Source: Lucifuga dentata (taxonomy: Eukaryota; Chordata; Actinopteri; Ophidiiformes; Bythitidae). Taken from it: a stretch of DNA of 64,000 nt. The notes below the pieces were generated by a model. It was not told the DNA's origin, ran no database searches, and worked only from the letters and a program-made list of their open reading frames with translations. Location: the NCBI GenBank assembly GCA_014773175.1, contig VXCM01000128.1, positions 1 through 64,000 of the forward strand, written 5' to 3'. Each line of letters opens with the position of its first letter. The first letter of the stretch is position 1. Position numbers and translations under genes: made by a program. Shown here one piece after another: positions 1 to 13,439 of this stretch.

Positions 1-235
1 TGAGGACCAGGCATGCAGAAATGGCAGGTGAGTGGCTGACCAGACATGCAGAACTGTGACAATTATAGCTCCTTTGCTTATCTGAAGCTGAAGTGTGGCA
101 TGCATTAACGCAACAGAACAAGGTCCAATAATTATATCAGTTTTAGTCCTCATAGCAATTTACTCTGAAGAGGAAAATAATGAAGCACTATGAGAAATAA
201 ATTTCATATTTGATTAGCCCTACTCCTGCACATGT

Positions 236-403
236 TTACATCAATGTAACACACCCAAAAATAGCCTGTTTTCACTCAGTGCACACAGTGGTGTTAAAGC
301 AAGGGAAAATAGCAGCAGATCAGTGTTTTTTGAACAAAAGGTACTGCAAAGGTCTCAAAATAGACCCCTAAAAAATAAGAAGATAGAAATGTGTCCCCTT
401 TAA
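236..403 (-). mobile_element. Family B short element, partial
   Basis: On the minus strand it begins TTAAAGGGGACACATTTCTA and continues with the family motifs TAGGGGTCTATTTTG and CACTGAGTGAAAACAGG, then TGGGTGTGTTACAT. The same order occurs near 8.5 and 36.1 kb. Only one terminus is present. No coding capacity. Confidence 0.55.
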
Positions 404-1503
404 GCAAACTTTTGTGACATATTCGTATTATGCCAGAATATCCATATAGCACAAGGGGCATGTCAGTGACATGGGGTTCAAAGTGCTTGTCCATTGCTAC
501 AAAGAATAGGTAGAACTTCCTTGCCTGACCAGAAACACAAATAAATGTGTTAATGGGCTGGAAACCAGCAGCAAATCCTGTTCTGGTCACTGCACAGGAA
601 CTGACACTAGGAGGTCAACTTGTTCAAATTGGGAGCAACATGGAGATCGGGAGGGGATGCCATGAACCTCAGAACAGATTAAGCACTACCAGTACAACTT
701 TATCATGTCACATGAAAAGAAGTTGTTTGGTGATTCTCTGTGTATTAGAGGAGGCACATGGTAGTCTAAAGCCATGTCTAAAGTGGCAGGGGGTGGGGGT
801 GTTCAGCAAGAATCAGCCCCATGATACAAGTGGGAAACTGCCAACAAGTAAAACCGGATAGCTTGGATTGTGCAGATAGATTAGTGTTAAATATAAACAA
901 CCATTAATCCCATTACAAACACATAGACATGCTCACAGTTCCACTTCTGTTCTTCTCTCCTAAATGGGAGTCCCTTATCTCACCAAACTGTGGTCCAATA
1001 TAAATCTACTAGCAAAGCTCTCCAAATTTATTGACCGAAATATCACTGATATTACCTTTCACTGACTGTTTATCCTTCCTTGTGAGGGCAACAAAGATAG
1101 AACTACCCAGACCCTAAAAAACTGCCTTTGATGAATGTGTTTTGAGATTTATGTTACAAGAGTCAAATACCCAATGTCGGGTTGATTTAAGAGCAGCGAG
1201 TTCAGAGGGGCATGATAAAAATAGGGCTCAAATTTCAGGAAGTGGTTTGGTGAAGTGGAAGAATGTTGACTAAATCTGCTTCTGCAATTAACAATTAATC
1301 AACATCTTGCCGTTGCAACAAATATCCCCCTCTGGTAAATGCTACAGATGACTGCATATCGAATCACCTGCTTATAAGGGTTTTGCAAGTACTTCTATAC
1401 CCCTGTGAATGTCCTACAAAGTAGAGTGGAGGAGAGTGTATATTCTCTGCACAGCTACTATACTGCATACAGGAATGTGTCGGCGCAAGGAAGTTTGCAT
1501 GTA

Positions 1504-1510
<7 letters not shown>

Positions 1511-1549
<39 letters not shown>
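1511..1549 (+). repeat. (GA)n microsatellite
   Basis: A pure GA run of about 39 bp in intergenic DNA. Confidence 0.97.
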
Positions 1550-1554
<5 letters not shown>

Positions 1555-3190
1555 AAGTGTGCATTTCTGACAGTTGAACCTCTCTTGAAATTCAGCCAAG
1601 GTCATCCTCGTAGTTATGACATACATGGAGCCAGACTGAGACGCTCACTTGGACACTCTCCATCTGCTTCCACTGATAAGACGAGCTACTTCACATGCAG
1701 CAGACAGACACCAGGGCTCTGCATTGTGTGAATATATTGTGATATATTGTGGATATATTGTGAACCACATTATGATTATCTTGGATCACAATAAAGACGA
1801 GCTATCACTTTGAATGCCTCCTTTGAATACAACTGCTATTTGCTGCAAAATGTGGCCAGAAATTATGTTCAAAATACATCGTAAAACACAGCACCAGATT
1901 TAAATGTCAATATTGTCATGCAACCAAGTTCCCTCTCTCATAAACACTTGTTACCGGCATCTTTTACCATCTAAAAGACATCTACCTGCTCATATAAGTC
2001 AAGTCTAAAATGAGGCGAACTATCTTTAAAACTTAAATTTAATAGGTGGCATCTTCTGTAGAGAAGAATAAAATTTTGAACGTTACAGATCTTCATGCAT
2101 TGTTAAAACATGTCTTTATATATTAACTTCATAAAAATGATCTTGGTTACAATCAAACTGATTGTAATCCTGAAGCAGACGAATCATGTTGCCATCCAAA
2201 CTTCTGATCAATAAACAACTTTAGCTAAAAGCAACTTTTCAGCCAGAGAGGATTATAGCAGTATTCTTTAAATTAGTTTATGTGCATCAACCATAAAACT
2301 CACCACAGTCTATCAAAGCTTAACCTAAATTAAACCTTAATTTACCTGATTAACACTGTCCACTTGTTCCTCCTACATAAAGCGAGAGTTTAATCGTGGG
2401 AAGTCTTCCTCACTGACTGGCTGGATTTCCCCTTTATCCTAATCAACACTCAGTCACCACCCAGCTTGTAAGAGCTTGATGGGAGAAAACAAATGAATTA
2501 CTCTGGTGCACCTGTAGTGACAGTCTGCTACTGAGGAAGTATTTGTATATTTATGGGTTACAAAAATACTATGACAATGACCCACTCTGCAGAATTAGGC
2601 TTTTGAACCAGGAAATCGCATTAAATGGTTTGAGCAGTTTACTTTGAGGACAGCTGCACAAAGTTATCAAGACAGTGCATTCAAACTGTAAGCCTGTAAG
2701 AGCGTTTTAGGGATATCTGTAAGGACAAGCTGAATGGTATTAAACTGAATGTGTAAAAAAGTCTGCATATTTGGATTTGTCTTTTTCCGGCAGTGCATAC
2801 AAAGAGCACTGTTTTGTATTCAAAGAAGCGTGTGAAATCAAGAGTATAGCTCAGTTACAAGCACTGGCTCTAATAAAAATAGGGATGAGGTAGGCATCAC
2901 ACTGGTGCCAATCCTAAAATAAACATATGATAATGAAAGATGACACAGTGTTTAACAAAGTGGCCATAAAATAATGAAGACATACAGTATATTTGCTGTA
3001 CTGGGAGGATTTTTTGCAAGCAGATATCTTTGTGTTTGTTTGTTTTGTGCAAACAGCTCCATGGAATTTTGCAATAAAATGAACCGTCAGATTTGTATAC
3101 AGGTTGACTGGGAAGTCATCTCTATGATCGTGATTCTAAAGTTACACATCAAACTAATCATACTGGAGAAAAATACATGTTTATTCAGAC

Positions 3191-3578
3191 TTAAAGGGGA
3201 TATATTAAACTTTTATAAGGTAATATAGCTGAGAGTACATATTGTCAAAGTTGCAAAACTTGAGATTCACACCTATAGAAATGCATCTAGAAGACCAAAC
3301 CAATATGTTGACATCAACATGTAACACATTTGGTTAGACATACCCACAAAGACCAAGGTTTGTGAGGAAGGGTTTAGTCAGCATTCGTGTTTCACAGTCT
3401 CTGGGTGCCCAACCCGAATAGTGTGGGCTTTTTGGGCTTTTAAATTTTTTTCTTTTTCTTCAAGAGAGAACAATTAAAATGGTCAGCTTTCACTCAGTGT
3501 GCACAGAGGTGCTGCTGCTGCTGCAATGAAGACTACATTTAACAGATGAAAATGAAAATAAGTACAGGTTCCCTTTAA
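3191..3578 (-). mobile_element. Family B short element, both ends present
   Basis: A 388-bp element bounded by TTAA on both sides (3,191-3,194 and 3,575-3,578). One end reads TTAAAGGGGATATATTAAAC. The other reads, on the opposite strand, TTAAAGGGAACCTGTACTTA. Its interior (TTGTCAAAGTTGCAAAACTT, ACCTATAGAAATGCAT) is the reverse complement of the copy at 8.4-9.0 kb. It is a nonautonomous DNA-transposon-like element of unknown class. Confidence 0.6.
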
Positions 3579-4998
3579 AACTGTTTAGAGGAGCAAGACC
3601 AATTATAATGACTTTATATCATGTTTTCCTCTCCTGAAAGAAGGCACTTGAACATCACACAAACAGAAACTAGTTTCCTCGATCAACAGACCACAGAAAG
3701 TTCTAACACCAGTCTGACCACAGATGTATTACTTTTTTAACTTTCACTTCCTTTAAAATAAATTTGTGAACTATCTGCTGAAACTCGAACATCTTGCTTC
3801 GCACCCACAATATTGTCTCTCCAGTAGTAATAAAAGTTCAAAGAAAGCACACACAGTCCAGACCAGCTTCTGTGACACAGAGAGAGGTTCATGGACTTAT
3901 CACCATAACTACAGCTGATGATCGCTACATGCAATGCTTCCTGTTAAATGAGACTTAGCCCATGGAGGTGGAACAATTGGCAGGAAATGAGACAATTGAC
4001 TGAGAAACAGCTGGAAGAGAAGCAGCCACTACAAGCCCAAGAGGCAGCAAAGGAAGGGAAAAAATCAGAGGCAAGCATGAAAAGGAGAAAATAGTTAAAA
4101 AAAAAAAAAAAAAANAAAAAAAAAAAAAAAAAGATAAAAAATAAACTACAATGCAAACTTCTAAACTTAGACTGAAATGGGTCTGTTACATTAACATTAT
4201 TTACTGTGTACTGCCATCTAAGCTCTCCCTGAAACAAATGAAACAATGACAAGAGCAAAGTGTTCTCTCTGTCTGTCTCACATTTTTAAAAAGTCAGCTC
4301 TGTAAAAAGATCCACAGGGAAACCCTGTCACAGCCAATATTAAGATAGATTCAACTCAAGATTTATTCCATTTTTACAGCACGGGAGACAGAACAGGTCT
4401 CTGTGACCCTCAGTACAAGAGTGTTATGTCGACCATGCAGTTACCAAGATGTTTAACTTTAAGTCAGTGACAGCAGGGAAGATACTGTAAAATTTGTACT
4501 GTCAGACTGTGATTTTTTAAGTACTTTAACACGCTTTAGGTTAATTTGTCTCTTGGCCATGAGTTTCACAATTTATCTCCAAATTTGGTCATTTCTCAGT
4601 TTTCACACTGAAGGATTATAGGTGAAGGATTACATGCTTCTTTACAAGTTGAGAAAGTTCTCATCCCTCTGAGCACATAAAACACTTTAAAGAGTCTGAC
4701 TCGATCATCTCCACAATGCAGTATTCTTAGTTAATTAAACATTTTAGAAATACTTGTTTTTCACAGGATAACGGCAATATGATGGTTATGACTTCTGCAA
4801 CACCGACATTGTGTTGTTAGTGATACAAACACTGAAAATGAGCAGATGTGTGTACTAAATAGCTCTTGAAATTCCCTGAAATACCTGCTGGGTACTACCA
4901 GCTAAATGTCTACTAAAGAGCCCCTCAGATAAAATGCTACTCTCATTTGAGAAAATAACTTATGGGCATATTACTGACATTTCCTGTGTTTCATGGAA

Positions 4999-5001
<3 letters not shown>

Positions 5002-5033
<32 letters not shown>
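5002..5033 (+). repeat. (CA)16 microsatellite
   Basis: A pure CA run in intergenic DNA. At 5,195-5,240 a degenerate repeat of TATACAGGCTGAGCA follows. Confidence 0.95.
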
Positions 5034-5037
<4 letters not shown>

Positions 5038-8000
5038 CACACAAACACACTTCCCATGTTTGTTTAGCTGGCTTCATTCAGTCATGGCCAATGGATTACA
5101 ATTTATCTTCTTGGGTCGGAAAAGAAAGCTTCATATAAATCTCTATATACTGTATGAGTATGTACCGCATACTCAGAATATCCTCTTCACTTCTAGAATA
5201 TACAGGCTGAGCATATACAGGCTCAAATATACAGGCTGAGCAATATTTGTCCTGTCCAAGTACGATACCACGTAGCTGTTATTAAATTTCAGTGAAAATT
5301 AAACAATAAGAGTCTTGAGAGAAAGGATAAAAATATGAAATGAGAATTTGAACAGCACTGAAGTGATAGTGGAATGCTCGACTTCGTTGTGATCTAAGCC
5401 TTGACTTCAAATAGTTTCTGTATTACAGGATGCTGCATGCCATTGCTGAATTTAAATGCACCGTCCTCATGTCTGCTGTCATTAACCACCTATTGATCCT
5501 CATGAAGCACACGTCAGATAATGACAGACCTATGAATATGCTAAGCTGCTCCAAATTACAGTCAAATACATTCATATTTATATATTTATATTTGGCTCTT
5601 TTAATAAACAGGTCTGTAAAGTGCAAAGTGTCTGAGTCATCGGAGGAAGATGAGAGCTGATTGGGTTGAGAGTAGAACTATCTGCCCTGAGTGTGAATTA
5701 AAAATCCAAACACGGTCTCCACATCATTAACCCTTCAGTGCTGCAATGACCTTAAGAGGTTCATTTGATCTCATCGTGTTTTGGTGAGTGGGGAAGTGGG
5801 GGTGAGGGTTGGCTGGTGGGTGTAGCCTCTTTGATGTAGTAATGCTTAATTTCTTTTATCTCACATGGAGCGTTTAAACCAGGCCGGCTGTCCAAAAAAC
5901 TCAATTAGAGGTACTCCGAATGTGAGCTGACAACAAAGGAGGAGGCGTGAACGACGCAGGGCTGCGTGAAAAAAACAATGTGACTATAAGGGCAAATGGG
6001 ACTACAAAGTGAACACAAACACAGAGACTTTTTTTATTTTATTTTATTTTATTTTTTTTTTTTTCGGTGGTGAAGTCTGCAGGGGTGGTATCCTGTGCAG
6101 AGGAAATGATAAAAAAAAATCACATTTTTTTTACACTCAGCTCAGCAAAATTGACAAAACAAACAAGCGAAATCCTGTTCATGAGTCACGTCTTAATGTG
6201 AAATCTACATTACGCTTGTTTGTTGAGATGCATAAAAGTTTTCACTGAAATTTGTGTTAGTTTGATGGATAATTGAAGGAAGATTGCTTGACAAATGTGG
6301 TACGGAGAGCAAAATGCCTCGGCCCATTTAGCCGGCAGCCACAAAGGGCTTCATCACCACAAATACCACAAAGAATCCAGCGTCCCAAAAGCTCCAGGCT
6401 CTTAGCTCAGTCACTCAGCCAAAACTGCATGGATTATTTCTGCCCCCATAAAGTGCTTTAGACACAAAGTAAAGGGAAGAGAGGCAATAAGAAACGGTAG
6501 GTGGAAAGGATGACAGGAGGAAGGAGAGCAGGAATGTGTCTGTATGTATTTGCATTTGTGTATATGGGAACTGTCTTGGCAAGCCCCTCCCTGCATTTCT
6601 GTGCTTTTCGTGACTGTGAAAAGTTGCACTGCAGCTTAGGTGAGGAGAGAGAGGAGGTATGTGTGTTTGGGGGGGGNGATTAGACCTTTCATCTCTCTTG
6701 CCATCATTGGTCATCAGAAATGCAAGAACATTGCCTCCCAAACACTGTGCGGTGAAACTAAATGTGAAACTAAAGAAGGCCATATTATAATGCCCCAAAA
6801 GGAAGAAAAAGAATTATTCTTGCACAAAGGAATTTTATTGCATTGTTCTGGTGCCAGCACCAACAAAGGAAATTACATGATTTTCAAGTAAAGGCAATCT
6901 TCCATCAGGATACAGCCTAAAATTCTTTCGAGTCTCCATCTCGCAAGACCACTAATAGATGTGAAATACTGTGCATTCTAACAAAAGTGCAAAATCCAGG
7001 TTAAAGAGTAAAATTCACAATATACAGAGGAAAGAAGTCCATATGAAATCCAGTCCTTTGTTTTTTAAACCATAGCACAGTTTATGTCTTACACAAGCAA
7101 ACACACAAATATGAGGATTCTCACACATCAGTGGGATTTATTATTTATGTTGTGACCATAATGCTGAGAAGCATTTATGTATCCTGGGGATCCCTTAGCT
7201 CACGCATACTGTAAAATCTTGGCTTTAGGAATCATGGGAATAATCTTTGTGACATCTGTATAGCTTTTCACAAGTTATTTGTTCAGATTGACCTTTGGAT
7301 GCTGCGCAAACAATAAGGCATAAACAGTGAGGGACAGAGCCAGTCCTTAGCTCAGAGAACACATTTATAAACTGAAATATGAGCAATACTGGAGAGGAGC
7401 TCTGAGTTGTAATTACACAATATGATATGTAAACTAACTTGAGATAAAGAATTACATGGGGAGAAAGCCCATTAGTAAACTAAATACAACCAGTTCATAT
7501 TAATTTCAAAAGCATCTTGAAGTGGAAAACAGACAAGACCTCTTAGTGCTTCTGTAAAAGCTAACAGACTGCAGCGTGTTAATGCAGAGGCACAAGTCAT
7601 CATTCAGATGCCTATTTATTTCACAGATGTAGTTGCGTGCTGATCCAGGTAAACAAGTATTCTTCACTTTCCTAAGACAAGCTGAGGTGAAGCACAGTTA
7701 TGACAGCTGAAGGGCTATTACCAATTAAACTGGCTGTGTTTCTGTGTGCCTGTGTGATTGAGGGACGGAGAACAGCTGAGCCTCCGCCACAGGAGGTGAC
7801 AAATAGAGACAGTGATCCAGTCTTATTTGAAAAAATTTCTCCTCGGGACCAGACGGAGAAAACAGAGAGCAAAACAAGCTCATGTAAGGGAGAAAACGAT
7901 TTTGAGACTAAGCCCGGCAGCTGCGTGAAAGAAAACCAGGGAAAAGTTTTTGATTCTGGTTACCTGCGGAGGTGTATTAAATGGAGCAGTGATCTTTGAA

Positions 8001-8445
8001 AATTATCCTTTCCCTTTAAAAAAAAACTTGCTTTGAAATTGCGAGGAACATTTCCTGATTTTATTACAGCACCCATCGGCAGCCTCAAATCCTTAACACA
8101 GTTCACACCTGAGCTTCAAAACTGGAAAGAGATTTGTGGTTTTAGGGGCTCCACTTGAAGGCGTTTATCTTTAAATCCTCCCACAGCTAGTCCATCTGTT
8201 GTTGCTGCCACAAGAGGGGATACATTCTTTTCAACACATTCTCAATAACCACCTACATCCCACAATGCATTTTTTTCTGCATCCACAATGTCCAGTGGGA
8301 TAAGAATAACCTTTCAGTGAGGCTCAAATCATTATTCAGTGATATGACAGTAATGTTGTGGTCACATTATAATTTTAACTAAGAATTAATGAGAGTTCTT
8401 TACATACCAGTCCATATTAATTAAAATAATCAGAGACACTGTCAT

Positions 8446-8976
8446 TTAAATTTATACAGATTTCCATTTTCTTATTTTCATTTAGGGGTCTTTTTTCTAA
8501 ACCTCTGCAATGCTTTAATGTGCAAAAACACATCAGTCCACTTTCACACTTGTTAACTGCAGCACCGTTGTGCACAGTGAGTGACGATAGGTCCATTTTA
8601 GTTATTGTTTCTTTAAGGCCCCCTCCTAAAAAAGCTCCCTCTGTTCTGATTGGACAGCTGTGTCAGGTCTGAGCTGACGACGCCCACAAACTGCAAAACA
8701 TAGATGCTGATCAACACTTGTTTGCTATCCTGGTACTTTGTGGACACGTTTAACCAGGTGTGCAGGCAAGTAAATTTAATGATGTAAACATGTTACAGAA
8801 GTAAAAGACCAATCAAAAATGAAGCTTTCAGGTCAGTTGAGGACCAAATGGTATAGCTTACCAGATACATTTCTATAGATGTGAACCCTAAGTTTTGTAA
8901 CTTTGACAATGTTCAATGACCTGCTACATATATTACACTACACTATTAAAAATGGGAAACAACATGTCCCCTTTAA
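8446..8976 (+). mobile_element. Family B short element
   Basis: About 530 bp, ending in ACATGTCCCCTTTAA. The order of motifs is ATTTAGGGGTC, AATGCTTTAATGTGCA, GTTTCTTTAAGGCCCC, TCTGATTGGACAGC, then ATTTCTATAGATGTGAACCC and TTTGTAACTTTGACA. It shares this order with the copies at 3.2, 10.9 and 36.1 kb. No open reading frame. Confidence 0.6.
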
Positions 8977-10854
8977 GTTTTTTATACTACACTATTTGAG
9001 AGAAACCTATATTTTATACCATTTAATATATTTTGGTTGCAGTATCAGTACAGACAAAAGGTGGATAGGAACATAAGGTGATGCAATCAAATCATAAACA
9101 TGCAAAACACCATGCATCACAGAGCCCAATTTAAAAGCCGTAAATAGATTCATAGTCTGGAGTAGAACAAATGGCAAGTCTAATACTCCTATACTCCTTT
9201 GTTCTTTCTCTGCTGGATTGAGAGTTAATTCTTCTCGGAAAGCCTGTGGTCTGCAAGAGACAGCGGTGAATTAATGATTCATTATGCCCAGTGTAAGCAA
9301 ATAGCGAGCTAGTGATGGAGGAAAATGGATTTGGATCTGTCTATGCCAGCCATAACATCACTACAAAACTAAAAAAGAAATACACAGATACCTATGTAGA
9401 CGAATTTCAAAAGCTAGTTTGTAAAACCGCTGAATTAAAAGAGAATGTCAATGTATTGCACAGATCTATAAAAAAAAAGTTTTAAAATATTTATTTAAAA
9501 ATGCTGAAACTGAGATCTTAAGAAATCTGAAACCAAAAACTCAGTTTTCATAATACTTCATTGTGACGGTGATGTATTGCTTGCTCAGCCTGGAGCTTTC
9601 TCCTAAATGAATTTTCCATTTTCTTTTATTCAGGCCAGCCACTTGAGTTTTCACTTGACACCCTTACCATATGTTCAGATGAAGAAGACAAAGTATGACA
9701 GTAAAAAAAAAAAAAAAAAAAAAAGTTAGAACAAAAGCACTTTAGGTGGAAAGTTCACATGAACAAATCCACAAATCACTTCATCTCCTGTGTCCACAGA
9801 GCATCTCAAATCTATAAGAGTTTTTGGATCTTAAGTTTGGAACTAAATTAGGAACTACATTTTGCTGAAACTACTTGTTCACCTTCCTAATGTGCATCAT
9901 GTGCCATGAAGATTATGGAGGAAGTGACAGCTACAGACACGTCATTTCACCAAACAAACTTCACTGCTACACACCACATCAACAATAGAAGCAATGGAAG
10001 GAATCACGGAGTTTCCTTTGTTCTGTTCTGCAGTTTCGGTTTTGTGAAAATCCCGATGTTGGAGAAGAGACGAAGAAATGGCAAACTTCAGAAAGAAACA
10101 TCTAATACCAAGAAGAGAAGAGCTATTTCAAAATGGAAGCTGGAGAAACTCTTTAACCAATTAGTGATGTTGGGTCACCCAGCAGTTCCTGAAGCATCAG
10201 AGATTACCTACCCTGGAGGAGAAGATAAAGCAAAAAAGTTCAGGAACTAGTTCTATAGCAAAGTGGGTCCTGATTCCTTGGTACAAAACAGAGAAAAGTT
10301 CCTTTCTAAAAAATGTTCCTGAGTTTGTGAAAATGTTGAAAATGTTCCTGCAGTGCAAATGGAACACTCTGACAAGCTTTTGCAAGAAATGCTTTAGAAC
10401 TATAGTTTTAACATCAGTAGATGCTAAATTTGTTCCAGTCCAGAGATATTTAAGTTTAAAATGGGTGATTGATCTGATGGTTGATCTGATTCAGACAAGA
10501 CTTATGAACAGGTTAAACATGGAGTCACTGATTTCTGCAGAGGTCCTGCAGATGTACAGCAAACCATCTGCATATGTCACACTGATGGATGAGGGCGAGA
10601 GCAGAGATCGAATGACCTCACTGTTTGGACAAGACGAGCTTTAGGGTTGGTCTCTGTCCTGTCACAGTTACTGACTGATGGTTGCACTGAATGGGAACAT
10701 GGTGGTACAATCACAATGACAAGCCTCCGATAATGGCTGTGAGGGGTTTTCTCTATGCATGAGGAGAGGTAAAAGCTGATCAATGTAAAGTCTGGATGTA
10801 TTTTACAGGACATTGAGTTACCAGGTTTTGTTCACATTGTCAGAGATATGTTGA

Positions 10855-11294
10855 TTTATATACAAATGTCTAAATTCTTATTTTTATTCAGGGATCTATT
10901 TGGAAACATTTACAATTTTTTTTTCTTTAAAAAACATACTGATCCCTTTCATACTGTTATGTATATAGAGTGAAAACAAGGCATTTTAGGCTCTCATCTC
11001 TTATGCCAGACTTAAGCTGGAAACATCCATGGACTGCAAAACAGTTTGTGGGTGTTTTGATGATCAAACACTAGATACCCATGAAGTGCCCTTGCACTTC
11101 ATGGGTATCTAACCACACGTGTTACATGTATTAACGACAAAATGTTATATAATAAAAGACTAGTCAAAATTGGCTTTTCTTGTTGGATGCATTTCTTTGA
11201 GAATGAACGTCAAGTTTTGCTATTTCAACACGTCCGTCTTCCTATAATATCTTAATAATAAGGGCAAATAAAAAGTGTATTATGTCCCCTTTAA
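10855..11294 (+). mobile_element. Family B short element carrying a perfect hairpin
   Basis: About 440 bp, ending in TATTATGTCCCCTTTAA. It contains the family motifs CAGGGATCTATTTGGAAA and GTTACATGTATTAACG, and TTGGATGCATTTCTTTGAGAA near its right side. A perfect 17-bp stem with a 4-base loop lies at 11,073-11,110 inside it. Confidence 0.45.
11073..11110. repeat. Perfect 17-bp inverted repeat, 4-base loop
   Basis: AGATACCCATGAAGTGC, then CCTT, then the exact reverse complement. It lies inside a family B element. Confidence 0.95.
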
Positions 11295-11726
11295 CATGGT
11301 AATTTTTGAGGTCGTAATTAGTGATGGTGCTACATTGGACTGCATTATATTAAAAGATGTTTCTAATATTCTGTATGCAAAGGGAAAGTTGACAAAACAA
11401 CGGAAGCCCTTTAATATACTGGTAATGTACCCCAATTCAATATCACCACCAATATGGCCTCAAAACTTATGAATCAACACCTCAGGGATAATTAAAACTT
11501 TATCTGTCTCTTGTACCATACTGCTACGACAAAGATGCAACAGCATAATCATAATCATTTTCTTTGAGGTATTAGACTATCTGCTTTTCCATGATAACAA
11601 ACTTCAGCGACTGTAAATTGAAAATCCTTTATACTGTGGTAACTGCATATTTTTGGTGATACTTTCAACAGTCTGAACCAAGATTTCATATTATCTCCCT
11701 TTAACCATTTTAGAAAGAGAAAAATT

Positions 11727-11760
<34 letters not shown>

Positions 11761-13284
11761 CAAGCATTCAGTCAAAATGCAAGACTCAAGAAAATTGTTT
11801 GGTTAGGGCAAATTTAGGGATTCAGCCTTGCATTGTCTGCATAAATGCAGGTAAATTTAAGATCTCCACACTGAGAGAATGGTCAAACATTGTGAAAACT
11901 AGCAGATTTCAGATTTGGCAGACATTAAACTTCAATCCTGTTTCAATCAGCACATCCTATAAGGTACAGGGACATAGATCATACTGTATGTAAAGCTTTA
12001 TTCAGTAAACAAATGCACCCAAAACATCTGTCAAAACAAAAGGTTCCAAGTAAAGAAGCTTCCTGCAACAGAAGTTTGATTCTTCAATGAGCCTTTGACA
12101 CAGTTAGAGGTAAGACTGATAAATTTTGGCACAGAACCTGGCACTGCAGACGCTAGAAACTGTCAAACCCCTACAGGGTTTAGCATTAGTCAAATTAACC
12201 TGGGACTTTCTTCCTTCACATTAGCATTGGCTAATTCCTGAAAATACACCGAGCATGGAATTAAGAAGGAAGCCAAACACCTGATTTGGAAGAATGTAAA
12301 TAACCTGTGACACATCCTGATTGTGATATATGAAGAGCGAAGTGCTGTTTTCAGACCAGCTGCCAAAGCCAAGAGAGGGATCATTAGCAAACAGGGATAT
12401 AACTCAGACTCTCTCTCACTTGTTGTCCAAAGAACAATCTATCTTTGTTATTTTGTTACATCACATTAAATCCTGATATACATAAACATCAGAGAAGTGG
12501 CATAAAGGTCGCTGGGTCATCCCGCTCCCCTGGTGGTTCTGGATTAAGCAGTAAGTGAGCAATGTAATGATAAGAGCTTAAGGGATGAAGCAGATGACTG
12601 TAAACCCTAACAGTTCCTTCATGTCTTTCTTGGAAAAAAAAAAAAAACAGATTTAATGAGATTAATTTAAGGAGATTTAGTGGGACTAATCTGGATAAAA
12701 GAGTGCTTAAATAAACATGATCGGCAAAGACGAAGGAACAAAGGCGACAGAAGATCAGAGAAAAAAAGTAGCTTATTCAGGGTCAGCAACAACATGTGGT
12801 CTTTTCAATGAAATATCATCCAAAAACAAGAGTATGTGTGCAAAGTGGAGCAGCAGTAATTTCCTCTCCTTCTTAAAGCACTCTGCAATCACTTCATCCC
12901 TAGCCGCTCCTGATTTTCTGCCCGCTGTTTCGTGTTCAGTTTGCACGTGCAGAGAGGGAAAAAAAATGATCCAGATCATTTCATAGCTTTCTATATGTCA
13001 CGATGTGTCAGAAGATTAATTATCTAATTAATGTAACAGCACTGGCTGCGTAATTACACATAACACAAACTGCAGTTGGAATGCACATATAATTCCTGCT
13101 GGTGTATGGTGGCTATATGGTATAATTAGCTGAAGAGGACAGGCCCTCTAAATTCTAAAAAATAATTGTGGATGATATTAATAAAAACCAATCCTTTTTT
13201 TAAAAACCAGTACAGACTCTGCCTCGTGGGAAGATTTGTATTTCGTTTGTCCATGTGTTTGCCCTGAGATAGGCTGATTAACAA

Positions 13285-13439
13285 CCCTGCCTCTCGCACA
13301 ATGAATGCTGAGGTAGGCTCGAGCCTACCGTGACCCTGCAGGCTAATGGANCCCTGCCTCTCGCACAATGAATGCTGAGGTAGGCTCGAGCCTACCGTGA
13401 CCCTGCAGGCTAATGGATGGATGGATGGATGGATGGATG
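13285..13439 (+). mobile_element. L2/CR1-like LINE or SINE 3' tail with (GGAT)n end
   Basis: The text CCTGCCTCTCGCACAATGAA, GAGGTAGGCTCGAGCCTACC and GTGACCCTGCAGGCTAATGG, followed by TGGATGGATGG repeats, resembles the very common 3' tail of teleost L2/CR1-type elements. The body is missing. A 66-bp piece is printed twice around an N at 13,351, which inflates its length. Confidence 0.65.

Larger units (their letters stand above)
404..8445. other. Intergenic, no gene seen
   Basis: Apart from the family B copy at 3.2 kb and simple repeats, there is only AT-rich sequence with frequent stops. There is a poly(A) run with N at 4,115, a (TTTTA)n-like run near 6,030, and a G run with N at 6,677. The 99-codon frame at 7,700-7,999 has no recognisable domain. 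Confidence 0.6.

Noticed and set aside
7700..7999. A 99-codon open frame with a hydrophobic N-terminal stretch and several Cys
   Set aside because: No recognisable domain, no splice or promoter context, and the frame length is not exceptional for the window. Treated as chance.
10327..10644. A 105-codon open frame following a 114-codon frame at 9,906-10,250
   Set aside because: Neither has a domain I recognise. Nearby repeated phrases (CAGGAACTAG, AATGTTCCTG) suggest element-derived sequence rather than exons.
12717..12986. An 89-codon open frame rich in Lys and Ser
   Set aside because: No family resemblance, and an overlapping open frame of similar length on the opposite strand.
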